A stretch of DNA of 22,517 bases from NCBI GenBank assembly GCA_046482855.1, contig JAWOEH010000136.1, forward strand, positions 1 to 22,517. The letters are read 5' to 3'. The notes under the pieces are model-generated. The model made no database searches. It saw nothing but the letters and a program-made list of their open reading frames with translations, and was not told the origin of the DNA. Positions 1 to 6,597 of this stretch are shown here, piece by piece (positions within the stretch are counted from its first letter, which is position 1; the number at the start of each line of letters is the position of its first letter). Origin of the DNA: CAYVSF01 sp046482855 (lineage in GTDB: Bacteria > Bacteroidota > Bacteroidia > Bacteroidales > UBA12077). The position numbers and the translations under genes were made by a program.

Positions 1-290
1 GTATTAAACTCCTTTTGCTATAAAATTTGCATAGCCTGCTGAACGATTTTGCAAGACGTTTATAATAACCTCTTGCTCGGTTTTGGCGCCCCACTATTCA
101 TCGTTTGAATAGTCTGAAATTCTTATGCTTATTTTTTCAAAAACTAAATCATTCGGAAGGATGAAAGGGGAGTTTTATGGCCCAAAATCAAGGACTATTT
201 TTGAAAAAAAGTTATCTGGCAACTACCTAAAATTAAGCGCTCAATGGTTGATTTATTTTTTTCTAATTGTTTAATTTAATACCCTTTATT

Positions 291-1862
291 ATGAATATGA
301 AAGCAATGAAAATGATTGGCATGTTCGTTGTAACAGCCGCATTCCTGAGTGCCATCCTTGTTTCTTGCGAAACAAATGACGATGCTCAAAAAAACAGTCA
401 ATTTACAGAACAAGAAATTCAATTTGGGATTACACCTATATTCTCTGACAACTTAAAAAATGGCGGGCCTGGACTGGATGGTTTACCTGAATGCTCTGAG
501 GAAGTGCCGGATTATGCTGAAATAAAAGTTAAAATCAATGGCTCAGAACACACTTTTACGCCTGATGTATTTGAAATAAATGGGCAATGGTACACCGAAG
601 TGTTCAAATTACAAATCCCAACAAATAGTGTACAAGAAGTAACATTAACACAGTTCATTATCTATGATTATAACGATAACCAAATACAGGCTACTCCAAC
701 TGAGACGTCTCCTTATGCATCGTTTGTAGATAACCCCGTAGGAGATAGCTTTACTTTCGTTGTAACGGGTATTGAGAAAAAGGAAGTGGCTATCGAAGTA
801 CTCTGTTACAATGAAGCGTATTATGCGGATTTCGGCTTTTACTGGTTTGCTTTTGAATTTACAGAGGTCAATGAGCTCAATTTCTTTGGAGACCTGTGTA
901 CAAAATACTTCGAGGATTATGCCGAAAACGACGATGATGGTTATGGCCAACTTAATGATCCTAAATTTGACCTGCCTGCAATTTTTAGGGTAGAAGTATA
1001 TGATGCATCAGGTGATGAGCTGATCACCTACGATAATAGGTATATGCTTGATGATGGCACAATCGACGAACCGCTGGCTGTGTATTATCCCAACGACTTA
1101 GACGAAGAAGGTGACACATACACGTTGAAACTTTATGTCCGCCTGAAAGTTGGCAACGCCTTTGACTGGGTTGAGTATCAAACCATACATGTTGACGGGG
1201 ATACGGGTGACTTAACATTTCCTGACGGCTCCTCAGTACCCGATTATGGCGATGATGGCGTTGTCGATTTTGTAATAGGTGAATGTGCTTATTACGAAAC
1301 AGAGGACGATCCAATGAGGCCGGACATTGAGTTTGCTCCTTACATGAATCTGCCGGAAACAGCAAATATTACCATCTCACATCCCTATGATGACATAGCC
1401 TACTGGAAAGTAGAAGTCCACACTGTAAATCCTGCAGCAGGCTACGATTTCGGAGTAGGAATTTACGGAGGTTGGTGTGCAGATGCAGACGAAACAATTA
1501 ATCCAGGAACAAGAGACTATGAGGTATTTAGTTCGCTTTATCCCTCTCAATGGCCCGCATGTACTGACAATCACATTGAAACTGCTGTTATCAACAAGAT
1601 CAATCACTTATACAATTTCTTGCAAAATAAGAACATTGATTACAGCTGGCAGGCATTCCAGCTTGCGGTTTGGAAGCTGAGAGGCCAAACGTATCCAAGT
1701 CACCAAGCTAATGTTTTTGGCGGTTTTGATACTGAGGCAGATCAGCTGATAGCCCTTCAAACCTGGGAACATGATTACATGCCACTACCCGGGGGATATG
1801 CAGCTGTTTTGCTAAACTATGACTGTACACAACAACTGATTTTTGTACAAGTAGACCCATAG
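291..1862 (+). CDS. Lipoprotein with C-terminal thioester-domain-like segment
   Basis: A 523-residue predicted lipoprotein. I start it at ATG 291; the frame also opens at TTG 267, but that only adds residues before the signal peptide. The N-terminus is a Lys/Met-rich n-region, a hydrophobic stretch and the lipobox L-V-S-C with Cys26. The residues after it (ETNDDAQ) are acidic, as in Bacteroidetes surface-exported lipoproteins. The middle (about 65-370) is acidic and beta-rich and I recognise no family there. Around 385-500 the sequence resembles short bacterial thioester domains: GGWCADAD with Cys396, then F-Q-L-A-V-W with Gln457, 61 residues later. In Gram-positive adhesins the Cys and Gln of these two motifs form an internal thioester. 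It appears to be a single-gene unit with a terminator just downstream. A surface role is inferred; the ligand is unknown. The match to the family is by eye, so the fold could be related without a thioester. Confidence 0.8.
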   Translation: MNMKAMKMIGMFVVTAAFLSAILVSCETNDDAQKNSQFTEQEIQFGITPIFSDNLKNGGPGLDGLPECSEEVPDYAEIKVKINGSEHTFTPDVFEINGQWYTEVFKLQIPTNSVQEVTLTQFIIYDYNDNQIQATPTETSPYASFVDNPVGDSFTFVVTGIEKKEVAIEVLCYNEAYYADFGFYWFAFEFTEVNELNFFGDLCTKYFEDYAENDDDGYGQLNDPKFDLPAIFRVEVYDASGDELITYDNRYMLDDGTIDEPLAVYYPNDLDEEGDTYTLKLYVRLKVGNAFDWVEYQTIHVDGDTGDLTFPDGSSVPDYGDDGVVDFVIGECAYYETEDDPMRPDIEFAPYMNLPETANITISHPYDDIAYWKVEVHTVNPAAGYDFGVGIYGGWCADADETINPGTRDYEVFSSLYPSQWPACTDNHIETAVINKINHLYNFLQNKNIDYSWQAFQLAVWKLRGQTYPSHQANVFGGFDTEADQLIALQTWEHDYMPLPGGYAAVLLNYDCTQQLIFVQVDP

Positions 1863-1906
1863 TAGCAACCCTATTGAGTGCTTAATGGTTTAAAGAGATA
1901 ACTTTT

Positions 1907-1939
1907 CACCCGGTGCAATTGTGTGCCGGGTGTTTTTTT
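1907..1939 (+). terminator. Intrinsic terminator after the lipoprotein gene
   Basis: CACCCGG (1907-1913) pairs with CCGGGTG (1926-1932), with a few further pairs inside, and is followed by seven T (1933-1939). It lies 44 bases after the stop codon of the upstream lipoprotein gene. Confidence 0.85.
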
Positions 1940-2153
1940 GGTTGAACGTGCTGTAAACAAGTATTGGAACGAGAAATTGAAAGGCAGGCAAACTGTCCAA
2001 GAGACTGACTAAAATCATTGATGTCCGGGTAAAAAAAACAGGTATTAAATGAACAACACATTAAGAAAAAATGGCGCGTTAGCACTATTATCTTCGTAGA
2101 CAAATAAATGGTACAAAATATAAGGGGCGTAGCCATTATATCAAATTATAAAA
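1940..2153. other. Non-coding AT-rich stretch, nothing recognised
   Basis: I see no convincing gene in this part of the 744-base gap between the two lipoprotein loci. The open frames here have no credible start, composition or family resemblance. Confidence 0.5.
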
Positions 2154-2220
2154 ACAGGGTAAATAGATACCCAATATGTGTTCTCGGTACAAAAATATCA
2201 CAGGTATCGATTAGATACCC
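2154..2220. repeat. Two related imperfect palindromes 46-48 bp apart
   Basis: The first element has GGGTA (2157-2161), six bases, then TACCC (2168-2172). The second has GGTATC (2203-2208), five bases, then GATACC (2214-2219). Both begin with ACAGG (2154-2158 and 2200-2204) and end with the same nine bases, TAGATACCC (2164-2172 and 2212-2220). The shared sequence plus dyad symmetry suggests a pair of binding sites for a dimeric regulator or a small repeat family. No gene is obviously controlled by them. The next unit is the structured segment starting at 2256. Confidence 0.4.
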
Positions 2221-2255
2221 CATGTTAAAATTTAAATGTGTATAGTTATTTATGT

Positions 2256-2286
2256 AAAAAGAGGTGAGTAAAGTTGCAAATCACCT
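2256..2286 (-). terminator. Intrinsic terminator, minus strand
   Basis: On the minus strand AGGTGA (complement of 2281-2286) pairs with TCACCT (complement of 2262-2267) across a 13-base loop. It is followed by C and five T (complement of 2256-2261). It would end a minus-strand transcript covering the hairpinned segment to its right. Confidence 0.5.
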
Positions 2287-2480
2287 GCAGGAAGCAGTAT
2301 AGTTACAGTTGCAGCTGTAGCAACAACAGCCGAAGACAGCTGCTAAGAAACCCTAAAAACGGATTTACTGCACGTCAGGCCTTGCGTGAATCGTATCTTC
2401 GCCTAGCTCATGCTATGAGCTAAACCCAACAGCTAAAGGCTATACCCCATATTATCCAAAGTTCATTACCCTCGGAGTTT
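2256..2480 (-). ncRNA. Candidate structured RNA, family not recognised
   Basis: This segment is visibly less AT-rich than its flanks and holds three consecutive strong hairpins. They are GCAGCTGT/ACAGCTGC (2311-2318 with 2336-2343), GATTTAC-t-GCA/TGC-GTGAATC (2362-2372 with 2383-2392), and TAGCTCAT/ATGAGCTA with a three-base loop (2404-2411 with 2415-2422). Read on the minus strand, these are followed by a hairpin plus U-run at 2256-2286, which argues for a minus-strand transcript. The 5' end near 2480 is a guess, and I found no good promoter. It lacks the marks of tmRNA, RNase P RNA or SRP RNA. An alternative is a plus-strand frame of 49 codons starting at TTG 2274 with AGAGGTGA upstream and ending at 2423; its Cys/Ser-rich N-terminus and basic C-terminus match nothing I know. 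Confidence 0.3.
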
Positions 2481-2542
2481 TTGAGCCGATATCCATCCAC
2501 TAAAAAGAAAAAGCAAACCTATGGTGAGATAAGGTATACGCA

Positions 2543-2578
2543 TAAAAAAGTCTGTTCCACCTTAACCGGGAACAGACT
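2543..2578 (-). terminator. Intrinsic terminator after the small lipoprotein pair
   Basis: A perfect 10-bp stem, AGTCTGTTCC/GGAACAGACT (2549-2558 with 2569-2578), has a ten-base loop. On the minus strand it is followed by a T-run (complement of 2544-2549). It lies 28 bases beyond the stop of the 39-residue lipoprotein gene and supports that gene being real and transcribed leftward. Confidence 0.85.
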
Positions 2579-2606
2579 AAAAGTACAAAATATTTTTCTT
2601 TCCCGG

Positions 2607-2726
2607 TTATTTACGCTGTTGTTTGGTAACATCATCATAGGCCGGGCACTCTTCACTCCCTTTGCAAGAACCTAACAAGGCTACCAGAAACAGAGAAAGC
2701 AGGAAAGCAACAACAATTCTTTTCAT
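2607..2726 (-). CDS. Micro-lipoprotein, 39 aa, CPAY motif
   Basis: A 39-codon gene reading MKRIVVAF... with a basic start, a hydrophobic core and the lipobox L-L-G-S-C (Cys21). The mature part is only 19 residues: C-K-G-S-E-E-C-P-A-Y followed by a polar tail ending in KQQRK. It is paralogous to the gene 63 bases upstream (2790-2927): both place E-x-C-P-A-Y three residues after the lipid-modified Cys. The lipobox, the shared motif and the terminator just downstream make chance unlikely. After processing it would be a very small lipid-anchored peptide of the periplasm or outer membrane with one free Cys. Its function is unknown. An inverted repeat precedes the start codon. Confidence 0.75.
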   Translation of the reverse strand: MKRIVVAFLLSLFLVALLGSCKGSEECPAYDDVTKQQRK

Positions 2727-2789
2727 AATAGTAGATATTTCGGATTTGCGTTTCCTTCAAATCTACTAAAAATTTCCAGAAAAGAAAAA

Positions 2790-2927
2790 TTATATGCGCT
2801 GCTCAGCAATCTCTTGTTCAACCTCATGCTGCGCATAAGCAGGACACTGCTCATTAATACTACAAGCACTAAAGAGTGCAGATGCTAGAAAAAGGAGAAA
2901 AACACCTAAAATTATTCTTTTATTCAT
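2790..2927 (-). CDS. Micro-lipoprotein, 45 aa, CPAY motif
   Basis: A 45-codon gene reading MNKRIILGV... with a typical lipoprotein signal ending F-S-A-C (Cys22), then S-I-N-E-Q-C-P-A-Y-A-Q and an acidic, Gln-rich tail. It matches the following 39-residue gene in layout and in the C-x3-E-x-C-P-A-Y motif, so the two look like a tandem duplication that has diverged. They are probably co-transcribed leftward (63-base gap, terminator at 2543-2578). Upstream is a TTTG about 19 bases before a poor -7 element, so I do not call the promoter. Function is unknown. Confidence 0.75.
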   Translation of the reverse strand: MNKRIILGVFLLFLASALFSACSINEQCPAYAQHEVEQEIAEQRI

Positions 2928-3053
2928 GATACCCACAATTTAAATTCCAATTTGCTTACGCCAAAAAATGAATTAGGTTTATTTTTTTTTGAAAATTTTC
3001 GCCTGCTAATTAAACAAATTAAAACCTGCAAAGGTTTTCTGAATCTCCGACAA

Positions 3054-3084
3054 TAAAAAACGGCCGCCCAAGCCAGGCAGCCGT
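3054..3084 (-). terminator. Intrinsic terminator after the Asp-box protein gene
   Basis: On the minus strand ACGGCTGCC (complement of 3076-3084) pairs with GGCGGCCGT (complement of 3060-3068), with one G-T pair, and is followed by a run of six T. It starts 22 bases after the stop codon at 3106. Confidence 0.9.
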
Positions 3085-3105
3085 CTCTCTGTTATTAGGT
3101 TCTTT

Positions 3106-6100
3106 TTACAATTCAGGCAGACGTTCTGGTGTCCAGGGAGCCTGAGCCTTCTCAAGTTCTCTTTCCAACTGCAGAATATCTTCGTTAGCTACTTTTTTCA
3201 CACGCTGATAAACAGGTGGGAAGATCTCCTTTAAGATAGCCAAACTTCTGCGTGAAGTTTCGGTTACTGCCGAAGTACTATTCCACTGCGTACGGATAAT
3301 CGTATACAGTCGAGACTCTATAGGCATGGGCTGAGGAGGTACCTCTTCCCAGCTGGCTTTTGCCTCGTCGCCCTCGAAGGCATAACGAATTTCCTCCAGC
3401 TCTTTCTCTATTGCCTGAGCACGTTCCATCACCTCATAAGGCAATCCAGGAGTAGCCAGGATAGCTTGTTTCATGTGATTGATCTTACTAATCAATTCTT
3501 GTGTACGACGCTGTGTACCCTGAATCACGCGTGCCATTTCCGCTACATCCTTCTGGAAAGCAAGAAGTTCTTGCTTATCGGGTGCTGGTAATGTTGTATT
3601 ATTCAAAGGCTTGGTCTCAAAGGCTACAGGTTCAGCCAATTCCGTGTACTCACCACGCACTACTTGTCCCATAGTAACTTTGTAGGTGCCAGGAACAATA
3701 AGCATACCCCCTCGGGCATCCTGCAGCGGATTAAACTTATTGTCGCGCAATCGGACTACTGAGGTTGCATCATGACGCAGATCCCAATGAACCCGATTAA
3801 TCCCCTTCGAAGGACGGGCAGTTATCCTGCGCACCACATATCCCTGTTCATCGGTTATGGTAAACAAGAGGTAGGGTTTAATCTCCTTCTTCTGAAGCTC
3901 AAGTTCGCGCCATGTTGGCTGTGGAATAGGCTCACCCTCTTTAAAAAGTTCCTTCTCCTTCTTTCGTCGCATTTGCGCCTCAGTCTTGGGAGTCTCCTTC
4001 ATATAATAGGTAAAAGTTGCGCCTACAGGTGGATTCTCAGCCACAAAATGTGTCGAACCCTGTCCGTATTTTGTGCCAGCTTCCAAAAACATGAGCGCAT
4101 CCGACACATCAAAAAGGTGGGCTTGTTGCTCAACAAATTGCTCGGACAACTTACGAAGTGGGCTATAATCATCGAGAATATAGAAACCACGGCCAAAGGT
4201 GGCTAATACCAAATCGGTTTCGCCTTCATGAATAGCCAAATCGCGCACGGCAATGGTGGGTACTCCTGCTTTCAATTGTGTCCAGTTAGCACCCGCATCC
4301 GGAGAGAAAAATACGCCAAATTCGGTTCCTACAAATAATAAGTTGGGGTTCTGAGTATCCTGTTCAATGGTATGAACAGTCCCGTTTTCCGGCAGTCCGT
4401 TCACAATAGGCGTCCAGGTCATACCCTTGTCAGTACTCTTTAGTAAATAGGGTTTAAAGTCATCACGCTTGCGATTATCAAAGCTGGCATAAACCACATC
4501 AGGATTAAAACGGTCGGCATAAATATCGCTCACATAAGTATATTCAGGCACTCCGGGAAAAGAAGCAGCTTTTCGCCAGGCTGTTGGATCTTCCGAAGCC
4601 TCTTCGGTGACTTGAATCACGCCGTCATCGGTACCTACATAAAGAAGCCCCTCTTGTACAGGCGACTCATCAAGTGATACAATCGTATTATACTGCGAAG
4701 TTGAAACATCTTTGGCAACCGCTTCAGGGCCCCAGTATTTACCCATTACCGGCCAGGTGTTTCGGTCAATCTGGGCTGTTAAATCCGGACTGATAACTTC
4801 CCAACTATTTCCACGGTCGTTTGTGCGAAACAGCTTATTGGCAGCAATGTATAAACGCGTATTTTTGTGTGGGCTAATAATCAGGGGCGCATTCCAGTTC
4901 CAGCGGTAGGTAAGTTCGTCTTTTCGGGGCTGAGGTTTAATAAAAATACGCTCGGCCGACTTTTTATCGTATCGATAAACATTTCCATACTGATATTCGC
5001 TGTAGACAATATCGGGATTTTTGGGATCTACACGATTCCAAAAACCGTCACCTCCCAGAGTTACAATCCAGTCGCCACTAACAACGCCATTAGCAATGGT
5101 ACGAGAAGGTCCGCCCATACTATTGTTGTCCTGCGTACCGCCATAAACCCAATAGAAAGGCTTGGAGTTATCAACTGTTACCCGATAATACTGAGTAATG
5201 GGCAAATTGCTCACATGACGATAATTTTCACCCGCATCGTAAGTTATGTATACACCTCCATCGCCACCAATGATAAAGTGGTCGGTATTATCCGGGTTAA
5301 TCCAGAGGGCATGGTCATCGACATGGCGAGCCTTTAGACCCAGGTTTTCCCATGTTTTGCCACCATCCAGGGTCACTTTAGAGACGGTTTCCATGGAGTA
5401 GACTTTGTCGACGTCAACCGGATCGCAATAAATTTCGTTGTAATATTGTCCACTGCTGTGATGACTACTACGTTTCTCCCATGATTCGCCCCGATCGGTT
5501 GAACGGAAGAAACCTCCGGTATTTCTTTCAGCTTCAATAATGGCATACAAAACATCAGGGTTAACCGGTGAAATGGCAAGTCCTATTCCTCCAACATGCC
5601 CGGAAGGAAGCCCTTTGGTCAGTTTTCGCCAATTGGCACCTGCATCGGTCGACTTATAGATAGCCGATTCCGGACCGCCGCCAATTTTTGTATGCACATG
5701 TCGGCGACGCTGCTCGGTTGATGCATATAAAACATCCGGATTTCGAGGATCAAACATAATATTATTCACCCCTGTATGTTCGCTAATATCCAGCACTTTA
5801 TTCCAGGTTTCGCCGCCATCGGTTGTTTTGTAAAGTCCACGTTGGCCTCCGGGACCCCATACGGAACCTTCAGCTGCCACATAAACCACATTGGAATTTT
5901 GGGGATCAATCGCAATCATACCAATTTGTCGCGACTCTTTTAAGCCCATATTCTTCCAGGACTTTCCCCCGTCCATCGATTTATATACCCCATCGCCGTA
6001 AGCCAGGGCACGTTGGTGGTTATTCTCACCTGTCCCGGCCCAAATAACATGCGAGTTATTGGGATCCATGGCTAAACAACCAATGGAATAGGAGCCATAA

Positions 6101-6423
6101 TTTTCGAAGATAGGTGTGAAGGTAATCCCATTGTTGGTAGTTTTCCAGATATTACCGGAAGCTACCGCTACATAAAATTCGGAAGGATTATCAGGGTTCA
6201 CAGCAAAATCGCCAATCCGTCCCGAAGCAAAGGCCGGACCAATGCTGCGAAATTTCAAGCCACTTACCAAAGAGCTGGTGATGGCCTTGTCTTCTTTCTC
6301 GTCTTCCTTGTCTTTCTTTTTTGCCCATCCTGTAGCGGAAACGCCCAGGAATAAAAGGACTGTGAGCAGAGCCGCCGTCTGGCGAAAACTCCAACGCCCA
6401 CAATGCGTAGATGATTTACTCAT
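3106..6423 (-). CDS. Secreted Asp-box (BNR/sortilin-like) propeller protein
   Basis: A 1105-residue exported protein. I start it at ATG 6423, where a normal signal peptide follows (basic residues, hydrophobic LLTVLLFLGVSA, then Ala at the cleavage region). The frame stays open to 6486, but that longer start lies inside the candidate -33 promoter box. The body is a chain of about ten Asp-box repeats of the S-x-D-x-G-x-x-W type, such as KSMDGGKSW, KTTDGGETW, RSTDRGESW and KSTDKGMTW. These form beta-propellers in the VPS10/sortilin and BNR families. The last 300 or so residues are a different region, with a beta part (WDLRHDA, PGTYKV) and then a charged helical, probably coiled-coil, part. Such proteins are often labelled glycosyl hydrolase, but no catalytic residues can be pointed to. 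It is likely a periplasmic or surface protein of unknown ligand, transcribed alone between two terminators. Confidence 0.85.
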   Translation of the reverse strand: MSKSSTHCGRWSFRQTAALLTVLLFLGVSATGWAKKKDKEDEKEDKAITSSLVSGLKFRSIGPAFASGRIGDFAVNPDNPSEFYVAVASGNIWKTTNNGITFTPIFENYGSYSIGCLAMDPNNSHVIWAGTGENNHQRALAYGDGVYKSMDGGKSWKNMGLKESRQIGMIAIDPQNSNVVYVAAEGSVWGPGGQRGLYKTTDGGETWNKVLDISEHTGVNNIMFDPRNPDVLYASTEQRRRHVHTKIGGGPESAIYKSTDAGANWRKLTKGLPSGHVGGIGLAISPVNPDVLYAIIEAERNTGGFFRSTDRGESWEKRSSHHSSGQYYNEIYCDPVDVDKVYSMETVSKVTLDGGKTWENLGLKARHVDDHALWINPDNTDHFIIGGDGGVYITYDAGENYRHVSNLPITQYYRVTVDNSKPFYWVYGGTQDNNSMGGPSRTIANGVVSGDWIVTLGGDGFWNRVDPKNPDIVYSEYQYGNVYRYDKKSAERIFIKPQPRKDELTYRWNWNAPLIISPHKNTRLYIAANKLFRTNDRGNSWEVISPDLTAQIDRNTWPVMGKYWGPEAVAKDVSTSQYNTIVSLDESPVQEGLLYVGTDDGVIQVTEEASEDPTAWRKAASFPGVPEYTYVSDIYADRFNPDVVYASFDNRKRDDFKPYLLKSTDKGMTWTPIVNGLPENGTVHTIEQDTQNPNLLFVGTEFGVFFSPDAGANWTQLKAGVPTIAVRDLAIHEGETDLVLATFGRGFYILDDYSPLRKLSEQFVEQQAHLFDVSDALMFLEAGTKYGQGSTHFVAENPPVGATFTYYMKETPKTEAQMRRKKEKELFKEGEPIPQPTWRELELQKKEIKPYLLFTITDEQGYVVRRITARPSKGINRVHWDLRHDATSVVRLRDNKFNPLQDARGGMLIVPGTYKVTMGQVVRGEYTELAEPVAFETKPLNNTTLPAPDKQELLAFQKDVAEMARVIQGTQRRTQELISKINHMKQAILATPGLPYEVMERAQAIEKELEEIRYAFEGDEAKASWEEVPPQPMPIESRLYTIIRTQWNSTSAVTETSRRSLAILKEIFPPVYQRVKKVANEDILQLERELEKAQAPWTPERLPEL

Positions 6424-6457
6424 AATCAGATCTTTTGATTTGAATTTTAGGGTTTTA

Positions 6458-6487
6458 CAAACTAAGTTACACCATTTAGGACACAAA
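6458..6487 (-). promoter_or_regulatory. Candidate promoter for the Asp-box protein gene
   Basis: On the minus strand TTTG (complement of 6484-6487), 18 bases, then TTAGTTTG (complement of 6458-6465). This matches five of six fixed positions of the Bacteroidetes -7 consensus TAnnTTTG. It would give a leader of roughly 30 bases before ATG 6423. Confidence 0.5.
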
Positions 6488-6537
6488 TAAAAACAGAAAG
6501 TTTAACCCTGGTTCTGCATCAACAGTCATCAGTAGCC

Positions 6538-6574
6538 AAAAAAAAAAAGAAGAGCGAAGATTCAATCTCCGCTC
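6538..6574 (-). terminator. Intrinsic terminator after the PEPCK-like gene
   Basis: On the minus strand GAGCGGAGA pairs with TCTTCGCTC (stem between 6552 and 6574, one G-T pair). It is followed by TT, C and a run of eleven T (complement of 6538-6548). It lies 23 bases past the stop codon at 6598. Confidence 0.9.
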
Positions 6575-6597
6575 ATCTTATAAAATTTTGCTATTTC

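Noticed and set aside
125..274. Open frame of 49 codons, ATG 125 or ATG 161 with GGAAGG before it
   Set aside because: No signal peptide, family motif or coding-like composition, and it runs into the leader of the lipoprotein gene. Bases 1-290 hold nothing else I can support.
2281..2300. GGAAGCAG resembling the SRP RNA core
   Set aside because: The GGAA tetraloop stem and flanking SRP consensus are absent.
2256..2480. tmRNA for the hairpinned segment
   Set aside because: No tRNA-like ends, no T-arm sequence and no tag frame ending in Ala-Ala-stop.
2462..2500. TGAGCCGATAT identical to part of E. coli 6S RNA, beside CCTCGGAG
   Set aside because: The rest of the 6S closing stem and bubble cannot be built here, so the match is probably chance.
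2481..2675. 64-codon plus-strand frame
   Set aside because: It runs through a minus-strand terminator and into the antisense of the 39-residue lipoprotein gene; the minus-strand reading explains the region better.
3772..4206. Long antisense frames inside large genes (also 7606-8070 and 21592-22020)
   Set aside because: They are mirror frames of well-supported genes with no start context or family resemblance.
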